64,000 bases of DNA. Source: Caulobacteraceae bacterium (GTDB lineage Bacteria > Pseudomonadota > Alphaproteobacteria > Caulobacterales > Caulobacteraceae). The position numbers and the translations under genes are program-made. The stretch spans positions 1 through 64,000 of the forward strand of contig JAFBAO010000096.1 in the NCBI GenBank assembly GCA_019247715.1. Direction: 5' to 3'. Position 1 is the stretch's first letter. Every line of letters starts with the position of its first letter. Positions 7,987 through 16,251 of the stretch are shown piece after piece. The notes beneath the pieces were generated by a model, which saw nothing but the letters and a program-made list of their open reading frames with translations, had not been told where the DNA came from and ran no database searches.

Positions 7987-9933
7987 CTACACCGTCACCT
8001 GCGCGCCCATCTCCACCACCCGGCCGGGCGGGATCTTGAAGAAGTCGGTGGGGTTGGTGGCGTTCTTCATCAGGAAGATGAAGAGCTTGTCCTGCCAGAG
8101 CGGCATGCCGGAGCGCACCGCCGGCACCACCGAGCGGCGGCCGAGGAAGAAGCTCGTCGACATGATGTCGAACTTCAGCCCCTGCTTTCGGCAGAGCATC
8201 AGCGCCCGCGGCAGGTCGGGGCTCTCCATGAAGCCGTAGGTGAGGATCACCTTGGTGAAGTCCGGGCTGATCTGCTCGATGCCGATCCGGTCCTCGTCGC
8301 GCACCCGGGGCGTCTCGGCGGTGGCGATGGTCAGGATGACGTTCTTCTCGTGCAGCACCTTGTTGTGCTTGAGGTTGTGCATCAGCGCCACGGGGGCGAT
8401 GTCCGGGTCCGAGGTGAGGAAGACGGCCGTGCCGGGCACCCGGTAGCGGGCGCGGCTGCGCAGGATCTCCGCCATGTCCTTCAGCGCCACGCTCTCGCGC
8501 CGCGTCTTGTCGTAGAGGAGGCGCGTGCCGCGGGTCCAGGTGAGCATCACCGTCATCAGGGCGAGGCCGATCAGCACCGGCGCCCACCCGCCGGAGAGGA
8601 TCTTCAGGGCGTTGGCGGAGAGGAAGGTCAGGTCCATCACCACCAGCGGGCCGATCAGGATCGCGGTCCTGAACGGCCCCCATTTCCACATGTGGCGGAC
8701 CACGATGTAGGCGAGGCAGGTGGTCACCAGCATGGTGCCGGTCACCGCCAGACCGTAGGCGTGGGAGAGGCTGTCGGAGGTCTTGAAGACCACCACCAGC
8801 ATCAGCACGCCCACGAGCAGCATGTTGTTGATCTGAGGCAGGAAGATCTGGCCGGTCTGGGTCTCGGAGGTTCGCCGCACGTCCATCCGCGGCAGGAAGC
8901 CCAGCTGCATCGCCTGCTGGCTCAGCGAGTAGGCGCCGGTGATCACCGCCTGGGAGGCGATGATGGTGGCGATGGTGGCCAGCACCACCAGCGGCGCGCG
9001 GAAGGTGTCCGGCGCCATGGTGAAGAACCAGTCGATGTCGGGAAGCGGGCGGCCGTGGGCGCGCGCGAGCGCGTGCAGCGCTTCGGCTCCCTGGCCCAGG
9101 TAGTTGGCCGCCAGGCATGGCAGCGCGAAGAAGAGCCACGCCGACTGGATGGGCCAGCGGCCGAAGTGCCCCATGTCGGCATAGAGCGCCTCGGCCCCGG
9201 TGACGGTGAGGAACACCGAACCCAGCACCAGGAAGCCGACGAAGCCGTGCCGCCCCAGGAACTCCAGCCCGAAGATCGGATTGAAGCCGAACAGCACTCC
9301 CGGGTCATCCAGCAGGTGGAACGCGCCCATGATCAGGATCACCGCGAACCAGACCAGCATCACCGGCCCAAAGAAGGCGCCCACCCGGGCGGTCCCGCGC
9401 GACTGCACGAAGAAGAGGGCGAAGAGGATCACGATGCTGATCAGCATCACCACGTCGGTGGTGACGTCGTGGCGGATCGCGGGAATGGTCCTCAGCCCCT
9501 CGATGGCGCTCAACACCGAGATCGCCGGCGTGATCATGGCGTCGCCGTAGAACAGCGCCGCGCCGATGAGCCCGAGGATGAACACGAAGGTGGTCCTTTG
9601 CCCGAGCGCCCGCTGGGCGAGGGCGGTGAGCGAGAGCACCCCGCCTTCGCCGCGGTTGTCCGCCCGCATCAGGAAGAGGACGTACTTGACCGTCACCACC
9701 ATGATCAGCGCCCAGAGGGCCAGCGACACCACGCCCAGGATGTCGGCGCGCCGCAGGGTCTCTCCCTGCATGGTGTTGAGCGCCGAACGGAAGGCGTAGA
9801 GCGGGCTGGTGCCGATGTCGCCGAACACGACGCCGAGTGAGCCCACCACCAGGGCCCCGTAGCGCATGCCCGCGCCGCCGTGCGCCTTGGACTGGACCGC
9901 GGCGCCGGCCTCGAGCGAATCGTGGGTGGTCAA
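7987..9933 (-). CDS. kup: Kup-type low-affinity potassium transporter
   Basis: 648 residues from a TTG at 9933, chosen because AAGGAG lies ~9 bp upstream. An upstream in-frame ATG would add ~60 residues of non-family sequence. Family motifs: YGALVVGSLGVVFGDIGTSPLYAF at the start of helix 1, then GGVLSLTALAQRAL, and ITGAYSLSQQAMQLGFLPRM in the central part, with about 12 membrane helices in the first ~450 residues and a cytosolic C-terminal domain. It imports K+ with protons across the inner membrane. Monocistronic; 179 bp separate it from copD upstream. Confidence 0.95.
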   Translation of the reverse strand: MTTHDSLEAGAAVQSKAHGGAGMRYGALVVGSLGVVFGDIGTSPLYAFRSALNTMQGETLRRADILGVVSLALWALIMVVTVKYVLFLMRADNRGEGGVLSLTALAQRALGQRTTFVFILGLIGAALFYGDAMITPAISVLSAIEGLRTIPAIRHDVTTDVVMLISIVILFALFFVQSRGTARVGAFFGPVMLVWFAVILIMGAFHLLDDPGVLFGFNPIFGLEFLGRHGFVGFLVLGSVFLTVTGAEALYADMGHFGRWPIQSAWLFFALPCLAANYLGQGAEALHALARAHGRPLPDIDWFFTMAPDTFRAPLVVLATIATIIASQAVITGAYSLSQQAMQLGFLPRMDVRRTSETQTGQIFLPQINNMLLVGVLMLVVVFKTSDSLSHAYGLAVTGTMLVTTCLAYIVVRHMWKWGPFRTAILIGPLVVMDLTFLSANALKILSGGWAPVLIGLALMTVMLTWTRGTRLLYDKTRRESVALKDMAEILRSRARYRVPGTAVFLTSDPDIAPVALMHNLKHNKVLHEKNVILTIATAETPRVRDEDRIGIEQISPDFTKVILTYGFMESPDLPRALMLCRKQGLKFDIMSTSFFLGRRSVVPAVRSGMPLWQDKLFIFLMKNATNPTDFFKIPPGRVVEMGAQVTV

Positions 9934-10112
9934 TCGGCTGTCTCCTTGGCCGTGAACCCGGCGGAGCGGGCCGTCTTCCTCTCGGCGGATGGGCGCCACA
10001 TGGCTTGGTCTCGGAAGGCGGCTGCAGGCGCCGCCCGGAGGACTTAGCGCGTGATCAGAAAGATTCCAGCGACCATAAAGATTCCGTAAGACCGCCGCCA
10101 CTGGGGACGGCC

Positions 10113-10970
10113 TCACATCGCCGGGTCGAGCTGGCCGAGCGCCGAGACGGCGGCGAGGGCGCCGAGCGCCAGCGCCTGCTCCAGCACGATCGTCCGCCGC
10201 AGCGCCCGGAGCGCCATAGCCGGCTCGCTTCCCGCCCGCGGCGTCAGCACGAATCGGTTCACGGCCGCGAGGGCGAGGAGGCCGGCGACGAAAGCCAGCT
10301 TCACGAAGAGGACGGTGGCGTATGCGCGTCCTAGCCTGCCTCGGGCGTCGGCGAACGCGAAGGCGACGGCCGCCGCGCCGGTTGCCAGGATGAGCGCCAC
10401 CGCCATCGCGCCCACCGCCCCAAAGCGTCGTAAGAGGACCGAGGTTTGCGGGGTCGGCGCCCTCACCGCCAGCAGCAGGGACGGAAGGGCGCCCAGCCAG
10501 AGGCCGGCCGCCGTCAGGTGGGCCGCCGCCAGCGCCAGGCGCGCGTCCCCCGTCAGTCCCTCGCCGTCGGCGGCGTGGCCGACGAAGGCGAGGGCGACGA
10601 GCGCCGTCCAGCTCAGCGCCAGCCTTGCCCGCGGCCGCTCGCCGCCCGCCAGCCTCAGCGCGGCGAGCAGAACGGCGGCCAGAATCGACACGGCCAGGGC
10701 GCGCCCAAAGCCCGTGGAGGTCCAGAGCTGGACGAGGGCGGAAGGCGTCGGCCAGCCGGCCGCCGCTGTGATCTCGCGCGCGAGGAGCGCCGCATAGGCG
10801 AAGGTCGCCAGAGCGAGTCCGAGGGGCGCAGCCACCGCCGCGAGGACCGGCTGGCGCGGCGCGCGCGCCGGCGCCGGCGCATAGAGCCGGAAAGCCGCGG
10901 CGCCGAAGAGGGCGATGGCGGCGCCGAAGGCCGCGAAGCGAACCGCGACCAGACTTGCGTCCGAACTCAC
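10113..10970 (-). CDS. copD: CopD-family copper resistance membrane protein
   Basis: 285 residues, eight or so hydrophobic segments, with the CopD pattern in the second half (HLTAAGLWLGALPSLLL, then FVKLAFVAGLLALAAVNRFVLTPR). It starts with GTG at 10970, whose GTGA overlaps the copC stop by 4 bp, a strong sign of translational coupling. CopD is thought to move copper across the inner membrane with periplasmic CopC. Last gene of a four-gene minus-strand set starting at 12681. Confidence 0.88.
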   Translation of the reverse strand: MSSDASLVAVRFAAFGAAIALFGAAAFRLYAPAPARAPRQPVLAAVAAPLGLALATFAYAALLAREITAAAGWPTPSALVQLWTSTGFGRALAVSILAAVLLAALRLAGGERPRARLALSWTALVALAFVGHAADGEGLTGDARLALAAAHLTAAGLWLGALPSLLLAVRAPTPQTSVLLRRFGAVGAMAVALILATGAAAVAFAFADARGRLGRAYATVLFVKLAFVAGLLALAAVNRFVLTPRAGSEPAMALRALRRTIVLEQALALGALAAVSALGQLDPAM

Positions 10971-11326
10971 GGGCGCACCGTGAAGGCGAACTCGCCCTCG
11001 GTGACGTGGGTGTCGGCCGAGAGCGCCCGCCAGCGCACCCGGTAGACGCCCGCCGGCAGCGGCGGGCGCAGATCGACGATCAAACGCCGGTTGTCGCCGG
11101 GCGCCGGCCGGGCCGGGCCGGCGCCGCCGAAACCCGGTGGGCCAGCCACCGTCACCTGGCAGAAGGCCGCGGCCAGCCCCTGGGTGAACCAGAGCTGGAC
11201 TGTCCTCGGCGGCGGCTTGACTTGCGATCCCACCCGGGGTTCGGCGTGGTCCAGGAAGGCGTGGGCGAGGGCGGGCGCGGGGGCCAGCGCCAGAGTCAGA
11301 AGGACGGCGAGACCGCTCAGGCGCAT
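10967..11326 (-). CDS. copC: CopC-family periplasmic copper-binding protein
   Basis: 119 residues: Sec signal peptide (MRLSGLAVLLTLALAPAPALA, cleavage before HAFLDHAEP), then a CopC beta-sandwich. The N-terminal His immediately after cleavage, HAFLDHAEPRVGSQV, is the usual Cu(II) ligand, and a second His is in the conserved SADTHVTEGEFAFTV end. It lacks the Met-rich Cu(I) site of classical plasmid CopC, like many chromosomal CopC proteins. Starts 7 bp after the stop of the upstream gene and overlaps copD. Confidence 0.9.
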   Translation of the reverse strand: MRLSGLAVLLTLALAPAPALAHAFLDHAEPRVGSQVKPPPRTVQLWFTQGLAAAFCQVTVAGPPGFGGAGPARPAPGDNRRLIVDLRPPLPAGVYRVRWRALSADTHVTEGEFAFTVRP

Positions 11327-11333
11327 GCCGACC

Positions 11334-12227
11334 TCACCAGACCGGCCTGCCGACCGAGCGGGGCAACAGGTCGTCGATGAACCAGTGGACCTGGAAGACG
11401 GTCCCCACGCCGCGGCCGCTGGCGGCGTTGATCGGGATCATCGCCTCTGCGCCCAGCTGCAGATGCTGGCCCGACCAGAGGAGGCCGGGGTTCACGGTCC
11501 CGGTGGTCGGCGCGCCGGCGCGGTTCGCGATCGGGCTCGAGAACTGGACCTCCACCAGCGGCGTCATCTGGTTGATCGTCCTCGGCAGACCGAGATCGCG
11601 GACATGGGAGGCCAGATAGCGCAGGCTGTATTCCAGGGCGAAGCCGGCTTCGAACGACCGGGTCTCGCCGCCGGCGGCAGGCACGGCCAGGCCGAGGACG
11701 CCGGTGAGAGCGAAGGGCCGGGCCCAGGCCAAGGCTTCCGGCAGATCGCCCGCGCCCTTGCCGAAGTAGAGCGTCGGGGTGAGGGTGGTGGTCCTTTCCG
11801 CGCCGACCCGCGCGGCGCCCGTGCCGCCCCATTCGGCCGAAAGCCCCGTAGAGATCATCAGCTCGTGGGGCGCGTTGGCGACCACCAGATACTTCAGTGT
11901 CGTCTCGAAGTTCGAAAAGCCGCTGGCCGTCCCGTCGGGCGCGTGGATGCGGGTCCAGCCATCGGCGAAGGAGACGCCGAGATGCGAGGTGATCCGCTTC
12001 GACCATTCCCCCGAGACGTCGGTCTCGACGGCCGGCGGGGCGTCGGCGGATTTGAACACGGCGATGGTGGGCAGCGACAGCTCGTCGGCGACGGCGGGAT
12101 CGTCGGTGGCGATGGTGGCGGGGAAGAAGCGCTTGCCGACCACGCCGTGGGCGAGCGTCGGCGAGGCCGCCGCGAGGCCGGCGGCGGCGAAGAGGGCGGC
12201 GCAGGGCGCGCGCGTCGAAAGAGGCAT
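11334..12227 (-). CDS. Exported protein of the copper operon, probable outer-membrane or periplasmic beta protein
   Basis: 297 residues from ATG 12227 (MPLSTRAPCAALFAAAGLAAASPTLA is a signal peptide, cleavage before HGVVGKRFFP). The rest is rich in alternating hydrophobic residues and short polar turns, with repeated patterns such as TLTPTLYFGKGAG and SFEAGFALEYSLRYL, and ends in an aromatic residue (VGRPVW). That suggests an outer-membrane beta-barrel of the kind often annotated only as transporter or hypothetical next to copC/copD. The 7-bp gap to copC puts it in the same operon. A role in copper handling is inferred from context only. Confidence 0.7.
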   Translation of the reverse strand: MPLSTRAPCAALFAAAGLAAASPTLAHGVVGKRFFPATIATDDPAVADELSLPTIAVFKSADAPPAVETDVSGEWSKRITSHLGVSFADGWTRIHAPDGTASGFSNFETTLKYLVVANAPHELMISTGLSAEWGGTGAARVGAERTTTLTPTLYFGKGAGDLPEALAWARPFALTGVLGLAVPAAGGETRSFEAGFALEYSLRYLASHVRDLGLPRTINQMTPLVEVQFSSPIANRAGAPTTGTVNPGLLWSGQHLQLGAEAMIPINAASGRGVGTVFQVHWFIDDLLPRSVGRPVW

Positions 12228-12303
12228 GGGTTTTCGGTCCTGAACGAATCGGATGGACAACGCCGAGGCTTCGCGGCCCGCGGCGCCGTCGGTCGACGGA
12301 TTC

Positions 12304-12681
12304 TCAGACGCCGAAAGGCGGGCCCCTGGCGGAAGGGCCGCGCGGTCGCTCCAGGGACGCCACGCGGGGCCGGATGAGGAAGGCGGGGGCAGGCGCCAGC
12401 GCAAATCGCGGCGGCGCCAGGAGCGGGGGTGGCGGCGGCGCGGGCGCCTGGACGAATCCTGAGAAGGCGCAGCGCTCCTGGCGCCCGCCCTCCTTGCGCC
12501 AGGGCTTGTCGTGGCCGTCGTTCGGCGTCGCCGGTCCATGCCCGGTGCAGATGACCAGCCAAGCGCCGGAGCCCGGGTCAGGGCCCGGCATCCACCCGGT
12601 CGGGCAAAGGGCGCGCAGGGCCAAGGCGCAAAGCAGCGCCAGCGCCCAAGCGCTCTTCAGGATCGCCCCGGTCCGGCCCAT
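12304..12681 (-). CDS. DUF2946-family protein, first gene of the copper-type operon
   Basis: 125 residues from ATG 12681 (GAAAGG upstream). It has an N-terminal hydrophobic helix, then the DUF2946 signature ALRALCPTGWMP, VICTGHGP and a late Cys in ERCAFSGF. The C-terminal half is Pro-rich. DUF2946 members are frequently found beside copper receptors or copCD genes, and their conserved Cys/His residues suggest metal binding (established association, unproven function). The gene is 76 bp upstream of the next member of the cluster. Confidence 0.7.
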   Translation of the reverse strand: MGRTGAILKSAWALALLCALALRALCPTGWMPGPDPGSGAWLVICTGHGPATPNDGHDKPWRKEGGRQERCAFSGFVQAPAPPPPPLLAPPRFALAPAPAFLIRPRVASLERPRGPSARGPPFGV

Positions 12682-12779
12682 CGCGCCTTTCTGAGCCGCC
12701 GCCCGCGCCCGCGCAAGCGGGGGAAGCTGGCGCGCGGATTGCGGCGCGCGTCCCCCGGGTCCCACAGTGGGTCAGCTCT

Positions 12780-13895
12780 GTGCCGCGCCAGACGCCTGAA
12801 AACCTGAGGCCGCTCACCAGCCTGCGCTATCTCGCCGCGCTCTGGGTGGTGGCCTATCACTACTGGCCCCAGCTCAGCAGCGCGCCGGCGCCTCGGCTGG
12901 TGGCCAAGGGCTACCTGGGCGTCGAGCTGTTCTTCGTGCTTTCCGGCTTCATCCTTTCTCACGTCTATCTCGAGAGCTTCGGGCGCGGGCGGTTCGGCTA
13001 CGGCGCCTTCCTCTGGGCCCGACTGGCGCGGATCTACCCAGCGCACCTCGCCACCCTGGCCGGGCTCGGCCTGATGGCGGCGATCGCGGCGCGGACGGGA
13101 ATGCCGGTCGGCGATCAGGTGCTGATCTGGCCATCCCTACCGGCCGAGCTGACCCTCACCCAGGCCTGGGGGCTAGCGCCCCAAGGCGGCTGGAACCATC
13201 CCTCCTGGTCGATCTCGGCCGAGTGGTTCGCCTACCTGGCCTTTCCTGGCTTCGCCTGGGCGTCGTGGAAGCTGCGCAGCCGGCCCGCCGGAGCGGTGGC
13301 CCTGGCGCTGGCGCTGCTGACCATCCTCGACCTGGGCTTCGAGCGCCTGGCCGGCTTTCCGCTGACCGAGGCCACCATCGCCTGGGGCGCCCTGAGGATC
13401 GTTCCCTGTTTCGCCTTGGGCTGCGCGCTCTACCTGCTCTGGCGGGCGCGGCCGGCGGACAGCCGCGGCTTCGGGCTCGCCCGGGCCGCGGCCTACGCGG
13501 CCGGCGCCGCGGGCGCCATCGCGGCCGGCGCGCCCGAGCCGCTTTGCATCGGCCTCTTCGGAGCGGTCATCTACGCCCTGGCGGCGCTTCCGCGGGCGGG
13601 ATCGCGGCTGCTCTCGTCGGGGCTCTTCGTCTATCTAGGCGAGGTCAGCTTCTCGCTCTACATGATCTGCATCCCCTGGGAGCTCGCCTTCGCCAAGCTG
13701 GCCCACCGCCTGCTTTCCCTGGCGGCGGGACCGCTGCCCTGGCCGCTGTGGGTGGTGATGATCGCCGGCGCGACCCCGGTGGCGATGGCCCTGCACCACC
13801 TCGTCGAGCAGCCGGCTCGGCTCGCCATGCGCCGGGGCCTGAGCGTCAGGCTGGCGCCGGGCGCTGGGGCAGACCAGGCCGCCTCCTTCTCCTGA
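12780..13895 (+). CDS. Acyltransferase-3 family membrane protein (OafA/YrhL type)
   Basis: 371 residues with about ten membrane helices. Signatures: RPLTSLRYLAALWVVAYHYWP (the conserved His in helix 1), GYLGVELFFVLSGFILS and FLWARLARIYPAHL. Such enzymes move acyl groups (often acetyl) onto sugars of exported polysaccharides, O-antigen or hopanoid/glycolipid heads at the inner membrane. It starts with GTG at 12780 and is divergent from the DUF2946 gene. No glycan gene cluster is beside it, so the acceptor is unknown. Confidence 0.88.
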   Translation: MPRQTPENLRPLTSLRYLAALWVVAYHYWPQLSSAPAPRLVAKGYLGVELFFVLSGFILSHVYLESFGRGRFGYGAFLWARLARIYPAHLATLAGLGLMAAIAARTGMPVGDQVLIWPSLPAELTLTQAWGLAPQGGWNHPSWSISAEWFAYLAFPGFAWASWKLRSRPAGAVALALALLTILDLGFERLAGFPLTEATIAWGALRIVPCFALGCALYLLWRARPADSRGFGLARAAAYAAGAAGAIAAGAPEPLCIGLFGAVIYALAALPRAGSRLLSSGLFVYLGEVSFSLYMICIPWELAFAKLAHRLLSLAAGPLPWPLWVVMIAGATPVAMALHHLVEQPARLAMRRGLSVRLAPGAGADQAASFS

Positions 13896-14054
13896 CCCCC
13901 CCAGGGTCGCCTTGGCCGGCTATGTCGGCTGACCGCCATTAGTCGACGGGCCTGAACCGGATTAACGATATAAAACAACAAGCTGAAGAATGTAATTCGC
14001 AAGTTTTAGGAACCGGGCGGCCTTCAACTTTGTTAGTGTCTGCGGAGGTGCCCG

Positions 14055-14267
14055 ATGACCTACATCCTGCGCCGCGAGGCGTTCGACCGTCCGTTCCGCG
14101 CCAAGGTGGTGGGCAGCGAAGTTCTGCTGGAGTCGGACCAGGCCCCCGTCGAGCTCGCCTTCACCGTCGAGAGCGCCCGCGAGACCGCCCTCAGCCTGCT
14201 ACGGGCCGCCGACAGCGCAGAGGAGGGCTCGGAGGCCGGCCGCCTCTGGGATGGTCGCCGCCCCTGA
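14055..14267 (+). CDS. Small conserved-looking hypothetical protein
   Basis: 70 residues (MTYILRREAFDRPFRAKVVG), with a strong GCGGAGGTG ribosome site 4 bp upstream. Mixed charge, no signal peptide, no membrane segment. It overlaps the first codons of the histidine-phosphatase frame by 17 bp, so the two may be cotranslated. No family recognised. Confidence 0.65.
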   Translation: MTYILRREAFDRPFRAKVVGSEVLLESDQAPVELAFTVESARETALSLLRAADSAEEGSEAGRLWDGRRP

Positions 14268-15105
14268 CACGATCCGCCAAGCGGGCAGGGACGCTCCCGG
14301 CGCGCGCCGGGAGCCAAGCCCGCGCCTTCGGCGTTGCGAGCCCATGGGACCGGGCTGGCCGGAGCGGCTCTGGATCGTTCGACACGGAGAGAGCGCCGGC
14401 AACGTCGCCCGGGCGCTGGCGCGCGCGGCCAGGCTCGCGCGCCTCGACCTCGCCGAGCGGGACGTGGACGTGCCGCTCAGCGAGCGGGGGCAAGCTCAGG
14501 CCCTGGCCCTCGGCCGCTGGTTTGCTGCGCTGCCGGCGGCGTCGCGGCCGGAAGTGGTCCTGACTTCTCCCTATGTCCGCACCCAGCGCACGGCGCAGCT
14601 GATCTGCCAGGCGGCGGGCCTCGCCACGCGCGCGCCGCGACGCGGCGTCGACGAGCGGCTGCGCGAGCGTGAGTTCGGGGTGCTCGACCGGCTTACAGGG
14701 CTCGGCATCCGCACGCTTCACCCCGACCAGGCGGAGCTTCGGCGGCGGATCGGCAAGTTCTACCATCGCCCGCCCGGCGGCGAGAGCTGGTGCGACGTGA
14801 TCCTGAGGCTGCGCAGCGTCCTCGACAGCATGCGCCTGGACTACGCCGGGCGCCGGGTGCTGATCGTCACGCACCAGGTGGCGGTGCTGTGCCTGCGTTA
14901 CCTGCTGGAGAGCCTCGGCGAGGCCGAACTCCTCGCCATCGACGCCGAGGGCGAGGTCGCCAACTGCGGGGTGACCGAATACGCCTTCGACCCAGACGCG
15001 GGACCGACGCCGGCGCGCCTGATCCGCTACAACTTCGTCGCGCCCCTGGAAGCAACCGGAGTCCCGATCACCGCCGAATCCGACGAGCCGGCGGCTCCCC
15101 GGTAA
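14251..15105 (+). CDS. Histidine phosphatase superfamily protein (phosphoglycerate mutase-like)
   Basis: 284 residues from ATG 14251; ATG 14344 (MGPGWPERLW) is an equally plausible start that would remove a 31-residue non-family lead. The catalytic RHG motif is LWIVRHGESAGN. Further conserved parts are VLTSPYVRTQRTAQL, LREREFGVLDR, GGESWCDVILRL and the second catalytic His in VLIVTHQVAVLCLRYLL. It is a cytosolic phosphatase of the PhoE/GpmB type; substrate unknown. Confidence 0.85.
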   Translation: MVAAPDTIRQAGRDAPGARREPSPRLRRCEPMGPGWPERLWIVRHGESAGNVARALARAARLARLDLAERDVDVPLSERGQAQALALGRWFAALPAASRPEVVLTSPYVRTQRTAQLICQAAGLATRAPRRGVDERLREREFGVLDRLTGLGIRTLHPDQAELRRRIGKFYHRPPGGESWCDVILRLRSVLDSMRLDYAGRRVLIVTHQVAVLCLRYLLESLGEAELLAIDAEGEVANCGVTEYAFDPDAGPTPARLIRYNFVAPLEATGVPITAESDEPAAPR

Positions 15106-15136
15106 GGCGCCCGGCGGAAGCTGCATTTGCCTCGCG

Positions 15137-15988
15137 GTGAATCAGTACCTAATCCTTGCCGGCGCCAGGACGTCGTCGTTGCATCGGCGGAGGCAAGGTT
15201 TGGCTTTGGAAGAATTTCCTCGGCGAGAGGTGGCGAGGGGCGAAGGCCCCGGGGGCGCCGGCCTCGAGGAAGCGCGGCTGGCGGCGCTCGTCGAGGGCGC
15301 CCTGACCCCGGCCGAGGCGGCGGAGATCGAGGCGGCGGCCGCCGCCGATCCGGATCTCGCGGCGCGGATCGAGAGCTTGAAGCAACTGCGCGAGCCGGCG
15401 CCGGAGAGCCCGCCGGCAAAGTTTCCCGAGATGGCGGGAGACGCACGGCCGGCTTCTGCGGGGCTGATCCTGGACATGGCGGAGGCCCGCGCGACGCGTC
15501 AGCGGCGGCGGCGCCTCATAGCCGCCGCGGCCCGCTGGGCGGGCCTCGCCGCCGCCCTGGCCGCGGCCTTCGCCTTCGGCCGCGCGCTCGCCCCGGCGCC
15601 CGGGATCCCTTCGTCGCTGATCGCAACCTCGCCGTCGGCAGGGCTGAAGGCGGAGGGCGCGCTCTCCGCGGCCCTGGAGGGGGGCCTGGTGGCGACTCAG
15701 GCGTCCGATGCGCCGGTGAAGATCGGCGTCAGCTTCCGCGCCCACGACGGGGATCTCTGCCGCACCTTCATGGTCCGCCAGGCCCGACCGCTCGCCGGCC
15801 TGGCCTGCCGGGCGCCGGAGGGGTGGCGGGTCCGTCTGGCGGTGGAGGCGCCCGCGGGGGCTGACGGCGCCCTCGGGGTCGGCCCCGCGGCGGTGCTGGA
15901 GGCGGTCGACCAGACGATCCAGGGCGTCCCGCTCGACGCCGCCGGGGAGGCGCAGGCCCGGGCCGCCCACTGGCGGGCCGGCCCCTAG
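15137..15988 (+). CDS. Anti-sigma-factor-like membrane protein without a neighbouring sigma gene
   Basis: 283 residues from GTG 15137; a later TTG near 15201 is possible. The region around residues 48-80 (LAALVEGALTPAEAAEIEAAAAADPDLAARIESL) is the helical N-terminal type seen in anti-sigma factors of ECF systems, without a zinc-finger HxxxCxxC. One membrane segment follows (LIAAAARWAGLAAALAAAFAFG), then a periplasmic domain with DGDLCRTFMV and LAGLACRAPEGWRV. Normally an ECF sigma gene is directly upstream; here the upstream gene is the phosphatase. The partner must be elsewhere, or this protein has drifted to another role. Confidence 0.6.
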   Translation: MNQYLILAGARTSSLHRRRQGLALEEFPRREVARGEGPGGAGLEEARLAALVEGALTPAEAAEIEAAAAADPDLAARIESLKQLREPAPESPPAKFPEMAGDARPASAGLILDMAEARATRQRRRRLIAAAARWAGLAAALAAAFAFGRALAPAPGIPSSLIATSPSAGLKAEGALSAALEGGLVATQASDAPVKIGVSFRAHDGDLCRTFMVRQARPLAGLACRAPEGWRVRLAVEAPAGADGALGVGPAAVLEAVDQTIQGVPLDAAGEAQARAAHWRAGP

Positions 15989-16069
15989 GAGGCGTGGGGA
16001 CGCAACCAACCGGTGGCTTCCGCATTGGGGATACAGCGGCCGCACTTGCCCCCCGACGACGGCCGCGGC

Positions 16070-16107
16070 GGAGCCCCAGGTGCAGATCTGGGGCTCCCTT
16101 CGCGTTT
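16070..16107 (+). terminator. Hairpin, possible terminator after the anti-sigma-like gene
   Basis: GGAGCCCCAG pairs with CTGGGGCTCC across an 8-base loop (10 bp perfect stem, 16070-16097), followed by CTTCGCGTTT. The T-tract is weak, so termination may be partial. It lies in the 263-bp gap between the anti-sigma-like gene and the glycosyltransferase; the rest of that gap has no convincing gene. Confidence 0.5.
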
Positions 16108-16251
16108 GAGGCTTGTTCCTGCTCAGGAAAAAGTGATCGGTGGGGGGGCGCCGGCGACCCTCGAATTCACGCGCCAGGGGAACCAAAGCGCCGATTTCGG
16201 ACTGTGCAATGACGGGGGGGCGTCAGCTCCGCATTTTTGAAAGGCGGCTTT

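Noticed and set aside
8350..9840. Long plus-strand open frame opposite kup with many His and Glu
   Set aside because: It is an antisense shadow of the kup helices; no start signal and extreme composition.
16180..16251. GGAAC upstream of the family-4 glycosyltransferase as a stress promoter
   Set aside because: No CGTT at 16 or 17 bp spacing (GACT/ACTG found instead).
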